A DNA stretch of 9,056 bases from Gammaproteobacteria bacterium (GCA_013139395.1 WTAX01000161.1:1-9056); one strand, 5' to 3'; counted from the first letter of the stretch, positions 1 to 7,061 are shown. Numbers and translations are program-made. The notes: generated from the sequence alone by a model not told the origin.

Positions 1-405
1 ATTTCACCAGGCCAACCACTATATGTATTGTTTTATGCACTTGGAATTTTCTTCTTCTGCTTTTTCTACACCGCGATTATGTTTAATCCAAGAGAAACTG
101 CTGATAATCTGAAAAAATCCGGCGCATTTATTCCAGGAATCAGACCCGGAGAAAACACATCACGTTTCATTGATGCGATCATGAGTCGTTTAACACTGAT
201 TGGTGCTGTTTATATCACGGGTGTTTGTCTGCTGCCGGAATTTCTTATTCTAAACTGGAATGTACCATTTTACTTTGGTGGAACATCCCTGTTGATTATA
301 GTTGTTGTTACCATGGACTTTATGGCACAAATTCAAACCTATATCATGTCACATCAGTATGAAGGTTTAATGAAAAAAGCTAATTTAAAGAGTTCTAAAA
401 AGTAA
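1..405 (+). CDS. secY: SecY protein translocase channel subunit, 3' part
   Basis: The reading frame is open from the first base, so the gene begins upstream; 134 C-terminal residues are present, roughly the last 30% of a SecY of about 440 residues. SecY is the pore-forming inner-membrane subunit of the SecYEG translocon. Visible in order: a hydrophobic segment (about residues 7-29 of the fragment, matching TM8), the long cytosolic loop containing [16 protein letters not shown] and then GIRPG, whose arginine corresponds to the SecA/ribosome-contact arginine of E. coli SecY (R357), a TM9 segment ([18 protein letters not shown]) and a TM10 segment starting at [11 protein letters not shown]. The basic C-terminal tail ends [10 protein letters not shown]. 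It is the penultimate gene of an spc-type operon, 45 bp before rpmJ. Identification is secure from near-identity with the E. coli C-terminal region. Confidence 0.97.
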   Translation: MSPGQPLYVLFYALGIFFFCFFYTAIMFNPRETADNLKKSGAFIPGIRPGENTSRFIDAIMSRLTLIGAVYITGVCLLPEFLILNWNVPFYFGGTSLLIIVVVTMDFMAQIQTYIMSHQYEGLMKKANLKSSKK

Positions 406-450
406 CAATTACTAGATAGATATTACGATTTTTATTTTTAGAGGTGTAAC

Positions 451-564
451 ATGAAAGTACGTGCTTCAGTAAAAAAGATTTGCAGAAATTGCAAAATTGT
501 TAAGCGTAAAGGTGTTGTACGTGTCATCTGTCCAGATGGCCGTCATAAACAACGTCAGGGTTAA
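451..564 (+). CDS. rpmJ: 50S ribosomal protein L36 (bL36), zinc-binding form
   Basis: This is a 37-residue protein, [20 protein letters not shown] and onward, ending RHKQRQG. L36 is the smallest protein of the large ribosomal subunit and contacts 23S rRNA. The zinc-ribbon ligands C11, C14, C27 and H32 are all present, so this is the zinc-containing (C+) form and not the zinc-free paralogue. It is one residue shorter than E. coli L36 (38), differing in the loop between the last cysteine and the histidine. The start is preceded by a GAGGTG ribosome-binding site at 441-446. Its place directly after secY is the standard end of the spc operon. Confidence 0.97.
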   Translation: MKVRASVKKICRNCKIVKRKGVVRVICPDGRHKQRQG

Positions 565-580
565 AATCTACGTTTAAATT

Positions 581-602
581 GAATTAATCGGGAGATTAAT
601 TC
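581..602 (+). repeat. Perfect 9-bp hairpin with GNRA-type loop after rpmJ
   Basis: GAATTAATC (581-589) and GATTAATTC (594-602) are exact reverse complements around the tetraloop GGGA, which fits the stable GNRA class and is closed by a C-G pair. It lies 16 bp after the rpmJ stop. No T-run follows (the next bases are ACGAAAAAA), so it is not a normal intrinsic terminator. A 3'-end stabiliser or processing structure for the spc mRNA is possible but inferred. Confidence 0.6.
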
Positions 603-625
603 ACGAAAAAATGCTGTTAATAATA

Positions 626-654
626 TTGACAGAATCAACTAGAGCGCGTATAAT
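626..654 (+). promoter_or_regulatory. Consensus sigma-70 promoter of the alpha operon
   Basis: TTGACA at 626-631 and TATAAT at 649-654 are both perfect consensus hexamers separated by exactly 17 bp. The predicted transcription start is about 660-662, giving a leader of about 37 nt before the rpsM start at 698. The position between rpmJ and rpsM matches where the alpha operon of E. coli has its own promoter. The -10 box lies across the centre of a perfect inverted repeat (641-664). The start site is predicted, not measured. Confidence 0.88.
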
Positions 655-671
655 TACGCGCTCTTTGTATT
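641..671 (+). terminator. GC-rich palindrome overlapping the -10 box; possible spc-operon terminator
   Basis: AGAGCGCGTA (641-650) and TACGCGCTCT (655-664) form a perfect 10-bp stem with a TAAT loop. The following bases, TTGTATT, are moderately T-rich, so a transcript reading in from secY-rpmJ could form a weak to moderate intrinsic terminator here. Transcripts starting from the promoter at about 661 would lack the left arm and could not form it. As DNA, the same palindrome could also be an operator over the -10 region. The inverted repeat is certain; the terminator role is inferred. Confidence 0.45.
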
Positions 672-697
672 ACTATTAGATTGATGGGAGAGCCTTT

Positions 698-1054
698 ATG
701 GCCCGTATTGCTGGTGTAAATGTTCCAGATAGAAAACATGCAGTTATTGCACTAACATCGATTTATGGGATTGGAAGAACCCGTTCAGCTCAGATTCTAG
801 AAAAAGCCGGCATTGCTGGTGATACTAAAATCGAAGCATTATCAGAAGGGCAGCTTGATTCTGTTCGTAACCTGATAGGTGAATTTACCGTTGAAGGTGA
901 TTTGAGACGTGAAACGTCAATGAATATCAAACGCCTGATGGATATGGGTTGTTATCGTGGTATCAGACATCGTAGAAGTTTACCTCTACGCGGACAACGT
1001 ACCAAAACTAATGCTAGAACACGTAAAGGCCCGAGAAAGCCAATCCGTAAGTAG
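698..1054 (+). CDS. rpsM: 30S ribosomal protein S13 (uS13)
   Basis: This 118-residue protein matches the S13 family in length and across its whole span. S13 sits in the head of the small subunit, contacts 16S rRNA, forms inter-subunit bridges to the large subunit, and its C-terminal tail approaches the P-site tRNA. Visible are the N-terminal [10 protein letters not shown], the YGIGRTRS segment of the helix-two-turns-helix region, the conserved [18 protein letters not shown] block and the highly basic tail [14 protein letters not shown]. The ATG at 698 follows a GGGAG ribosome-binding site (686-690) with normal spacing. It is the first gene of the alpha operon, directly behind the consensus promoter. 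In E. coli the S4 protein represses this operon by binding a pseudoknot at the rpsM start; the leader predicted here is short, so the same mechanism cannot be assumed. Confidence 0.98.
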   Translation: MARIAGVNVPDRKHAVIALTSIYGIGRTRSAQILEKAGIAGDTKIEALSEGQLDSVRNLIGEFTVEGDLRRETSMNIKRLMDMGCYRGIRHRRSLPLRGQRTKTNARTRKGPRKPIRK

Positions 1055-1071
1055 CATTAAACCAATCTGTA

Positions 1072-1153
1072 AATCAGTTAACAAACGATTACTTGTAAAA
1101 ACTAATTACAAAAGATTGTTTGTCAATAAATTGCGAAAAAACACGAACTGATT
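1072..1153 (+). repeat. Inverted repeats in the long rpsM-rpsK spacer
   Basis: The rpsM-rpsK gap is 186 bp, long for two adjacent genes of this operon. It contains an 18-pair imperfect stem (1081-1098 with 1106-1123, loop AAACTAA) having 14 Watson-Crick pairs, two G-U pairs and two mismatches. An outer exact 8-bp repeat, AATCAGTT (1072-1079) with AACTGATT (1146-1153), encloses it. No T-run follows the inner stem, so a terminator is unlikely. Base composition is very AT-rich and no convincing promoter or reading frame was found in the gap. Function is unknown; mRNA processing or translational control is possible. Confidence 0.5.
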
Positions 1154-1240
1154 GTTATTAAAGCTGACGCATGAAGTCACTATAAATTTTGTTTACATGC
1201 TTTAATAAGTTTCAATTTAAAAATTAAATGTAGGTACACT

Positions 1241-1627
1241 ATGGCACAACCAAGTCGTTCACGTAAGAAAGTAAAACGTACGGTTGTTGATGGAATCGCG
1301 CACATACACGCTTCTTTCAATAATACAATTATCACAATCACTGATCGTCAGGGCAATGCTCTGTCCTGGGCCACTGCAGGTGGATCAGGTTTCCGTGGTT
1401 CAAGAAAAAGTACACCTTTCGCTGCACAGGTTGCTGCTGAAAGAGCGGGTAAAATTACCCTTGAAATGGGTATGAAAAATCTTGACGTGAATGTAAAAGG
1501 TCCTGGTCCTGGTCGTGAATCTGCAGTTCGTGCCTTCAACGCTCTAGGTTATAAAATTAACAGCATCACTGATGTCACACCCATTCCACATAATGGTTGT
1601 CGTCCATCTAAGAAGCGTCGTGTTTAA
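1241..1627 (+). CDS. rpsK: 30S ribosomal protein S11 (uS11)
   Basis: This 128-residue protein fits S11, a platform protein of the small subunit near the mRNA exit (Shine-Dalgarno) region. The family core is plain: [18 protein letters not shown], the [16 protein letters not shown] segment, [15 protein letters not shown] and the basic C-terminus [12 protein letters not shown]. The Asn-Gly pair near the end (Asn118) corresponds to the position reported as isoaspartate in E. coli S11. The ribosome-binding site is modest (AGG at 1232-1234). It lies 186 bp after rpsM and 73 bp before rpsD, and nothing distinctive was seen in the latter gap other than the rpsD ribosome-binding site. Family assignment is certain. 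Confidence 0.98.
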   Translation: MAQPSRSRKKVKRTVVDGIAHIHASFNNTIITITDRQGNALSWATAGGSGFRGSRKSTPFAAQVAAERAGKITLEMGMKNLDVNVKGPGPGRESAVRAFNALGYKINSITDVTPIPHNGCRPSKKRRV

Positions 1628-1700
1628 CGTTAAATCTATAGCATTTTGTTAATTACAAGATTTACAAAAGAGTTAGAGCAAGAGTAAGAAGGAAAAAATA

Positions 1701-2321
1701 ATGGCTAGATATATTGGACCAACGTGTAAATTAGCACGTCGTGAAAAAACAGATTTGGGCCTCAAAAGTGGCCTAAGAGCACTTGATACTAAATGTAATA
1801 TGGAACAACCACCAGGTGTTCATGGTGCAGGACGTGGTCGTCTAAGTGATTTTGGTTTACAGTTGCGTGAAAAACAAAAAGTCAAAAGAATTTATGGCGT
1901 TTTGGAAAAGCAATTCAGAAACTATTATAAAAAAGCATCAGGCCAAAAGGGTGCTACGGGCGAAAATCTTCTAAAATTATTAGAACAACGCCTGGATAAT
2001 GTTGTCTATCGTATGGGTTTTGGTTCTACCAGAGCAGAAGCAAGACAACTTGTTGGACATAAAGCGATTGTGGTTAACGGGCAAACAGTCAATATTGCTT
2101 CTTATACCTGTAATCCTGGTGATGTTGTTTCAATTCGTGAAAAAGCAAAGAAACAGCAACGTGTGAAAGATGCTTTAGAGTTATGTAAGCAGCGCGAGCC
2201 AAATGAGTGGATTTCTGTTGACGAAAAAGCAATGGAAGGTACATTTAAATCTGTACCAGAGCGTTCTGATCTACCTACTGAAATTCAAGAAAACTTAATT
2301 GTGGAATTATACTCTAAATAA
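1701..2321 (+). CDS. rpsD: 30S ribosomal protein S4 (uS4)
   Basis: This protein has 206 residues, the same length as E. coli S4. S4 binds 16S rRNA early in small-subunit assembly, helps form the mRNA entry channel, and in E. coli is the translational repressor of the alpha operon. Visible are the N-terminal region ([19 protein letters not shown]), the [20 protein letters not shown] block, and the S4 RNA-binding fold around residues 95-160 ([20 protein letters not shown], then [16 protein letters not shown]). The tail ends LIVELYSK. Only C9 and one cysteine near residue 31 remain of the four-cysteine zinc site found in C+ S4 proteins, so this is the zinc-free form. The start has a clear AAGGA site at 1689-1693. 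Confidence 0.98.
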   Translation: MARYIGPTCKLARREKTDLGLKSGLRALDTKCNMEQPPGVHGAGRGRLSDFGLQLREKQKVKRIYGVLEKQFRNYYKKASGQKGATGENLLKLLEQRLDNVVYRMGFGSTRAEARQLVGHKAIVVNGQTVNIASYTCNPGDVVSIREKAKKQQRVKDALELCKQREPNEWISVDEKAMEGTFKSVPERSDLPTEIQENLIVELYSK

Positions 2322-2335
2322 TTTCATCTTTTGTG

Positions 2336-2391
2336 AAAAGCATTTATCTCTTATCATCATTATTTATGAGTGATAAGTTATAAATGCTTTT
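2336..2391 (+). repeat. Long stem-loop between rpsD and rpoA
   Basis: AAAAGCATTTAT (2336-2347) and ATAAATGCTTTT (2380-2391) are exact reverse complements of 12 bp. Inside them, CTTATCA (2350-2356) pairs exactly with TGATAAG (2371-2377) after a 2x2 internal loop. TCAT (2357-2360) can pair with ATGA (2366-2369) at the tip. The result is a 56-nt hairpin with about 23 pairs, occupying half of the 107-bp gap and ending 26 nt before the rpoA ribosome-binding site. The four terminal Ts belong to the stem and are followed by GACG, so it is a poor terminator. A processing site or a control of rpoA expression relative to ribosomal proteins is plausible but unproven. Confidence 0.65.
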
Positions 2392-2428
2392 GACGTTATA
2401 ACAAATAAATATGCTATGAGGACACTTC

Positions 2429-3424
2429 ATGCAGGACTCTGTATCTCAGTTTCTTAGACCTAAACTGGTTGATGTACAACAATATTCAGAAAATCATGCT
2501 AAAGTTGTTTTGGAACCTCTGGAAAGAGGCTTTGGACATACTCTAGGTAACTCATTGCGTCGCATTCTGCTTTCTTCTATGACAGGTGCCTGCATCTATG
2601 AAGTAGAAATAGATGGTGTCTTGCATGAGTATTCAAGCATTGAAGGCGTTCAGGAAGATGTTATTGAAATCCTGCTTAACCTTAAAGGTGTTTCAATTAT
2701 TCTGAATAATCGTGATGACGTTGAACTTTCTTTAACTAAGAAAGGCCCTGGTATTGTTACTGCAGGTGACATTGCTCTGGATCATGATGTTGAAATTGTC
2801 AATCCTGATCATGTTATTTGTAATCTTTCTAGCGATGCTGAAATCTCTATGAAATTACTTATTAATAAAGGCATTGGTTATCAACCTTCAAATACTCGCA
2901 ACACTTCTGATGAATCGGATACTGTTATCGGTCGTTTGCAGTTAGATGCCAGTTATAGCCCTGTTATTAAGGTATCTTACGCTGTTGAAAATGCGCGCGT
3001 TGAGCAACGTACCAATCTTGATAAACTCATCATTGATCTAGAAACCAATGGAACTATTGATCCTGAAGAAGCCATTAAACATGCGGCAACTATTCTTTCT
3101 GATCAGTTATCATCATTTGTTAACCTCAATGTTCGTGAAGCTGAAGCACCAGAAGAGAAAGAACCAGAAATCGATCCAATTCTGCTTCGTCCAATTGACG
3201 ATCTGGAACTGACGGTTCGTTCAGCAAACTGCCTGAAAGCTGAACAAATTTATTTCATTGGTGATCTGATTCAACGTACTGAAGTTGAATTACTGAAGAC
3301 ACCAAACCTTGGTAAGAAATCTTTGACTGAAATTAAAGATGTTCTTGCTTCTAAAGGTTTAAGTCTTGGTATCAAGCTTGAGAACTGGCCGCCAGCGATT
3401 TTGAAAGACAGTACTAAGCTTTAA
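2429..3424 (+). CDS. rpoA: DNA-directed RNA polymerase alpha subunit
   Basis: This 331-residue protein is the alpha subunit of RNA polymerase, which dimerises to scaffold core-enzyme assembly and touches promoter UP elements and activators through its C-terminal domain. The N-terminal domain (about 1-235) contains the [20 protein letters not shown] motif, with the arginine pair at 44-45. An acidic linker follows (about 237-250, [14 protein letters not shown]). The C-terminal domain (about 255-325) keeps [10 protein letters not shown], whose R264 corresponds to E. coli R265 in DNA binding, and the helix-hairpin-helix [22 protein letters not shown] ribosome-binding site (2418-2422) supports the ATG at 2429. 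Its place between rpsD and rplQ is standard for bacteria of this group. Confidence 0.99.
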   Translation: MQDSVSQFLRPKLVDVQQYSENHAKVVLEPLERGFGHTLGNSLRRILLSSMTGACIYEVEIDGVLHEYSSIEGVQEDVIEILLNLKGVSIILNNRDDVELSLTKKGPGIVTAGDIALDHDVEIVNPDHVICNLSSDAEISMKLLINKGIGYQPSNTRNTSDESDTVIGRLQLDASYSPVIKVSYAVENARVEQRTNLDKLIIDLETNGTIDPEEAIKHAATILSDQLSSFVNLNVREAEAPEEKEPEIDPILLRPIDDLELTVRSANCLKAEQIYFIGDLIQRTEVELLKTPNLGKKSLTEIKDVLASKGLSLGIKLENWPPAILKDSTKL

Positions 3425-3483
3425 GTTCCCCCTAGGCAGGAGCCTTTTAGCTGGAAATAAAATTTTAAATCTACATTAGTAGT

Positions 3484-3535
3484 ATTTACAGTAACTTTTA
3501 TTCAGTAACATTGTTTGTGACTGGGTGCTGTAAAT
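3484..3535 (+). repeat. Inverted repeat in the rpoA-rplQ spacer
   Basis: ATTTACAG (3484-3491) and CTGTAAAT (3528-3535) are exact reverse complements. Inside them, CAGTAAC (3503-3509) can pair with GTGACTG (3517-3523) with one mismatch. The outer stem ends five bases before the rplQ ribosome-binding site AAGGTG (3541-3546), so folding could affect ribosome access. The rest of the 129-bp gap shows nothing I can assign. The repeat is real; its role is inferred and may be nil. Confidence 0.4.
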
Positions 3536-3553
3536 TATATAAGGTGTATAAAT

Positions 3554-3958
3554 ATGCGTCATCGTCATAGTGGACGTCAACTTGGTAGAAATAGCTCACA
3601 TCGTAAAGCGATGTTTAAAAATATGGCTGTTTCTCTGTTGCGTCATGAAATTATCAGAACAACTTTACCAAAAGCAAAAGAACTGCGTCGTGTCGTTGAG
3701 CCTTTGATTACTCGTGGCAAGCAAGATACAGTTGCTAACCGTCGTATTATCTTTGCCCGTACTCGTGATAGTGAAATTACCGCAAAGTTATTTACTGAGA
3801 TTGGTCCAAGATATCAGGATCGTCCAGGTGGTTATATCCGTATTCTTAAGTGTGGTTTCCGTACGGGTGACCGTGCGCCAATGGCATATGTCGAATTGGT
3901 TGATCGTCCTATCATCGAAGATGAAGATGAGGATGATATTGAGGAGCTAGACGACTAG
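3554..3958 (+). CDS. rplQ: 50S ribosomal protein L17 (bL17) with acidic tail
   Basis: This is a 134-residue large-subunit protein that lies near the polypeptide exit tunnel opening. It closely follows E. coli L17: [20 protein letters not shown] at the start, [20 protein letters not shown], then FARTRDSEI and [20 protein letters not shown]. After the conserved YVELVDRP the protein continues with a strongly acidic tail of 14 residues ([14 protein letters not shown] and a final D), making it seven residues longer than the 127-residue E. coli protein. The start is set by AAGGTG at 3541-3546. It is the last gene of the alpha operon and is followed after 45 bp by a strong terminator. Confidence 0.98.
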   Translation: MRHRHSGRQLGRNSSHRKAMFKNMAVSLLRHEIIRTTLPKAKELRRVVEPLITRGKQDTVANRRIIFARTRDSEITAKLFTEIGPRYQDRPGGYIRILKCGFRTGDRAPMAYVELVDRPIIEDEDEDDIEELDD

Positions 3959-4003
3959 ATATTAGAAAGTTAGGTTTCACTGACTTAATATAATCTTTCG
4001 TGA

Positions 4004-4035
4004 ATAAAAAAACCGGTTTATACCGGTTTTTTTAT
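4004..4035. terminator. Strong symmetric (bidirectional) intrinsic terminator
   Basis: A perfect 14-bp stem (4004-4017 with 4022-4035) has an ACCGGT core, a TTAT loop, a run of seven A on the left and seven T on the right. It therefore resembles an intrinsic terminator on both strands. On the plus strand it ends the alpha operon after rplQ. On the minus strand it could end uvrA transcripts, although a 149-bp inserted element now separates it from the uvrA stop. Confidence 0.92.
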
Positions 4036-4072
4036 GCCTGATGTTTATTAAAGCGAGAGCTCATTAAGGTGT

Positions 4073-4080
4073 GATTTATT
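4073..4080 (+). repeat. Left 8-bp target-site duplication (GATTTATT)
   Basis: This direct repeat abuts the left terminal inverted repeat of the element at 4081-4229. An identical copy abuts the right end at 4230-4237. The exact agreement of repeat edges with element edges is the usual mark of transposition. Confidence 0.85.
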
Positions 4081-4229
4081 GTAACTAATCAGCGTGTTAG
4101 TTACAAAAAGTCTGTGGTTGCTTATTTTTCTGACTTTGATTGTTTGAGCGTAGCGAGTTTTCAAAGTTATAAAAATAAGTGACCATAGGCTTAACAAACG
4201 TTATTTAGAAATACACGCTGATTAGTTAC
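4081..4229. mobile_element. 149-bp MITE-like non-autonomous transposable element
   Basis: The ends are perfect 17-bp terminal inverted repeats: GTAACTAATCAGCGTGT (4081-4097) and ACACGCTGATTAGTTAC (4213-4229). They are flanked directly by 8-bp duplications GATTTATT. The element has no reading frame of note. Its interior is a long quasi-palindrome: 4108-4139 pairs with 4161-4192 (26 Watson-Crick pairs, five G-U, one mismatch) around a 21-nt loop that contains GAGCGTAGCGAG. The left end also holds a local repeat, GTAACTA (4081-4087) with TAGTTAC (4098-4104). An autonomous element elsewhere in the genome would have to supply the transposase. Ends beginning GTAA and an 8-bp duplication fit the general description of the IS66 family, but that assignment is a guess without a transposase. 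The insertion lies three bases beyond the uvrA stop codon. Confidence 0.82.
4108..4192 (+). repeat. Central long hairpin of the MITE-like element
   Basis: Positions i and 4300-i pair from 4108 to 4139. All five non-Watson-Crick positions that still pair are G-U when read on the plus strand, and the only clash is 4130 with 4170. On the minus strand (the uvrA transcript) those five become A-C clashes, so the fold is better as plus-strand RNA. This may mark the element's functional sense, or be chance. Confidence 0.7.
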
Positions 4230-4237
4230 GATTTATT
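4230..4237 (+). repeat. Right 8-bp target-site duplication, overlapping the uvrA stop
   Basis: This second GATTTATT abuts the right inverted repeat. Bases 4233-4235 are the uvrA stop codon (TAA on the minus strand) and 4236-4237 belong to its last lysine codon. Because the target was duplicated, uvrA kept its own stop. Confidence 0.85.
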
Positions 4238-7061
4238 TAGGTTTAAGATAGCCTTTAAGATATTCACCAGTATATGATTTCTTGTTTTTAACCAGTTGCT
4301 CTGGTGTTGTGCAATCTATTACTGTACCACCCTTATTACCTCCCTCGGGACCCATATCGATTAACCAGTCTGCAGTTTTAATGACATCAAGATTATGCTC
4401 GATAATTACCACCGTATTACCGTGGTCTCTCAGTCTAAAAAGTACTTGAAGCAGTTGCTTGATATCGAAAAAATGTAATCCGGTTGTCGGCTCATCAAGA
4501 ATATATAATGTTTTACCCGTATCTCTTTTTGAAAGCTCTTTAGACAGCTTAACTCTTTGTGCTTCACCCCCGGATAGCGTGGTAGCACTCTGTCCTAGTT
4601 TTATGTAGGACAAACCAACATCTAATAAGGTTTGTAATTTTCTTTTTAGTGCAGGAATGGCACTAAAGAAGTCATGTGCCTCTTCAATGGTCATATCCAG
4701 GATCTGATAAATATTTTTACCTTTATATTTAATCTCCAGAGTTTCACGATTATAGCGTTTGCCATGGCACACATCACAGGGTACATATATGTCTGGTAAG
4801 AAATGCATCTCAACTTTAATAACGCCATCACCCTGACAGGCCTCGCAGCGACCACCTTTTACATTAAAACTAAAGCGACCGGGAGTATAGCCGCGTGAAC
4901 GGGCTTCATTCGTAGCGGTAAATAAATCACGAATGGAGGTAAATAAACCGGTATAGGTTGCTGGATTAGAACGTGGAGTACGTCCAATAGGACTCTGGTC
5001 TATATCAATGACCTTATCAAAATGATCAATGCCTTCTATTGTTTTAAATGGAGCGGGTGAAGTATTGGCTCTATTCAGCTCACGGGCGGAAAATTTATAA
5101 AGTGTGTCATTGATTAAAGTCGATTTACCGGAGCCGGATACTCCAGTGACAACTGTAAGTAAACCAACGGGAATAGTCACATTAACGTTTTTCAGGTTAT
5201 TACCTGAAGCGCCTTTAATTTCCAGTAGACGTTTGGGATCAGCGGGAGTTCGCTCTTTTGGCACAGCAATCCCATCGGTGCCATTTAAAAATTGTGCGGT
5301 GATAGATTGTTTGTTATTAAGAATATCGTCAAGAGATCCTTGAGCGACAATCTCTCCGCCGTGAATACCTGCACCCGGGCCAATATCAACAATATAGTCT
5401 GCTGCACGAATAGCCTCTTCATCATGTTCAACAACAATCACGGTATTACCCAGATCTCGTAAATAGGTGAGGGTATTTAATAATCTTTGATTATCTCTTT
5501 GATGCAGTCCGATAGATGGTTCATCAAGAATATACATGACACCCACGAGACCTGCACCGATCTGACTGGCCAGTCGTATGCGCTGTGCTTCACCGCCGGA
5601 TAATGTTTCAGCACTGCGATCCAATGTCAGGTATTCAAGTCCGACATTCATGAGGAAATCGAGTCTCTGAGAAATTTCAATAACGATTTTTTTGGCTATT
5701 TCACCACGCTTACCGGTTAATTTAAGCTGCTTAAAAAAGAGCTGTGTTTCACCAATTGATAAAGCAGTGATTTCGGATAAGGTTTTATTATCAATAAAGA
5801 CATTACGGGCTGAAAGATTCAGGCGACTGCCGTGACATTCAGGACATGAATGAATGGTCTGGTATTTACTCAATTCCTCGCGCACGACATTAGAATCTGT
5901 TTCATGATAACGCCGCTGCATATTATGTATAACACCTTCAAAGGGTGCATTTCTGGTGGTTTTACGGCCCTTATCATTCACATAAACAAAATTGATGGTT
6001 TCACCATTATTACCATACAAAATTATTTTTTGTATTTTCCCGGGTAAATCTTTATAGGGTGTTTCAATATCAAAATCATAATGTCTGGCCAGAGAGGTGA
6101 GCATTTGAAAATAATAAGCATTACGACGATCCCAACCGCGAATTGCCCCTGATGTCAGAGACTGGTCAGCATGATGTACTACTTTGTCAGGATCAAAAAA
6201 TTGTTTCACCCCTAAGCCGTCACAGCTGGGGCAGGCACCGGCGGGATTATTAAAAGAAAATAAGCGCGGCTCTAATTCTGTGAGACTATAACCACATTCC
6301 GGGCAGGCAAATTTGGCAGAAAAAGTCACATCATCATGCTGGGTATCATCCATATAAGCAATACGGGCAATACCATTAGACAGTTCCAGTGTTGTTTCAA
6401 ATGAATCAGCAAGACGCTGCTTCAGGTCTGGTCGTACTTTAAAACGGTCAATAACCACTTCAATGGTATGCTTTTTATGCAGCTCCAGTGCCGGAGGCTG
6501 ATCCAACTCATAGAGTTCACCATCAATGCGTGCCCGAATATAGCCCTGTGCTCTGAGTTCATCAAAGAGAACATGATGCTCACCCTTTCTTGCCTGAATG
6601 ACCGGTGCAAGTAACATTAATTTACTGCCTTCAGGCAGTGCCAGAGTTCTATCAACCATTTGACTGACTGTTTGAGCATCGAGCGTAGTATGGTGTTCAG
6701 GACAGCGAGGGATCCCGACCCGGGCATACATTAAGCGCAAATAATCATAAATTTCAGTCACAGTACCCACGGTAGAACGAGGATTATGTGAGGTGGATTT
6801 TTGTTCAATGGAAATTGCCGGAGACAGTCCTTCAATATGATCAATATCCGGTTTTTCCATCATGGAGAGAAATTGTCGGGCATAACTTGATAAAGATTCA
6901 ACGTAACGTCGCTGACCTTCGGCATAAATAGTATCAAATGCCAGTGAGGATTTACCCGATCCGGAGAGCCCGGTGATGACAATAAGTTTGTCTCTGGGTA
7001 ATTCAATATCAATATTTTTTAAATTATGGGTACGTGCACCCTGAATTTTGATTGTGTCCAT
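4233..7061 (-). CDS. uvrA: UvrA, damage-recognition subunit of the UvrABC excinuclease
   Basis: This 942-residue protein (E. coli UvrA has 940) is the dimeric ATPase that finds bulky DNA lesions and loads UvrB for nucleotide excision repair. The first ATPase has Walker A GLSGSGKS at residues 31-38 and the ABC signature [19 protein letters not shown]. The second has Walker [10 protein letters not shown] near residue 645 and [18 protein letters not shown]. Both have Walker B-type segments (LDEPSIGLH and LDEPTTGLH). Zinc modules are seen as CPECGYS with CPSCDG (about residues 255-280) and CEACQGDG with CDVCHGKR. I chose the ATG at 7059-7061 ([17 protein letters not shown]), which matches family N-termini. 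The frame stays open to an ATG at 7148, but those 29 extra residues have no family counterpart. The ribosome-binding site is weak. Translation ends three bases from an inserted MITE-like element. Confidence 0.98.
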   Translation of the reverse strand: MDTIKIQGARTHNLKNIDIELPRDKLIVITGLSGSGKSSLAFDTIYAEGQRRYVESLSSYARQFLSMMEKPDIDHIEGLSPAISIEQKSTSHNPRSTVGTVTEIYDYLRLMYARVGIPRCPEHHTTLDAQTVSQMVDRTLALPEGSKLMLLAPVIQARKGEHHVLFDELRAQGYIRARIDGELYELDQPPALELHKKHTIEVVIDRFKVRPDLKQRLADSFETTLELSNGIARIAYMDDTQHDDVTFSAKFACPECGYSLTELEPRLFSFNNPAGACPSCDGLGVKQFFDPDKVVHHADQSLTSGAIRGWDRRNAYYFQMLTSLARHYDFDIETPYKDLPGKIQKIILYGNNGETINFVYVNDKGRKTTRNAPFEGVIHNMQRRYHETDSNVVREELSKYQTIHSCPECHGSRLNLSARNVFIDNKTLSEITALSIGETQLFFKQLKLTGKRGEIAKKIVIEISQRLDFLMNVGLEYLTLDRSAETLSGGEAQRIRLASQIGAGLVGVMYILDEPSIGLHQRDNQRLLNTLTYLRDLGNTVIVVEHDEEAIRAADYIVDIGPGAGIHGGEIVAQGSLDDILNNKQSITAQFLNGTDGIAVPKERTPADPKRLLEIKGASGNNLKNVNVTIPVGLLTVVTGVSGSGKSTLINDTLYKFSARELNRANTSPAPFKTIEGIDHFDKVIDIDQSPIGRTPRSNPATYTGLFTSIRDLFTATNEARSRGYTPGRFSFNVKGGRCEACQGDGVIKVEMHFLPDIYVPCDVCHGKRYNRETLEIKYKGKNIYQILDMTIEEAHDFFSAIPALKRKLQTLLDVGLSYIKLGQSATTLSGGEAQRVKLSKELSKRDTGKTLYILDEPTTGLHFFDIKQLLQVLFRLRDHGNTVVIIEHNLDVIKTADWLIDMGPEGGNKGGTVIDCTTPEQLVKNKKSYTGEYLKGYLKPK

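Noticed and set aside
957..1151. 64-codon plus-strand frame overlapping the rpsM end
   Set aside because: It starts inside conserved S13 sequence in another frame, lacks a ribosome-binding site and resembles no known small protein.
1072..1153. rpsM-rpsK spacer as a decayed copy of the 4081-4229 element
   Set aside because: They share TTAACAAACG and similar short AT-rich words, but order and orientation do not match, the ends differ and no target duplication is present.
2390..2420. Possible promoter for rpoA beginning TTGACG at 2390-2395
   Set aside because: No acceptable -10 box lies at 16-18 bp; the nearest candidates (TATGCT at 14 bp, TATGAG at 19 bp) are poor and the TTGACG overlaps the hairpin end.
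3515..3543. TTGTGA-17-TATAAG resembling a promoter before rplQ
   Set aside because: Its start would fall near 3550, leaving almost no leader and removing the AAGGTG ribosome-binding site from the message.
4034..4072. Remaining bases between the terminator and the inserted element
   Set aside because: I looked for a promoter, small RNA or gene and saw nothing I could support.
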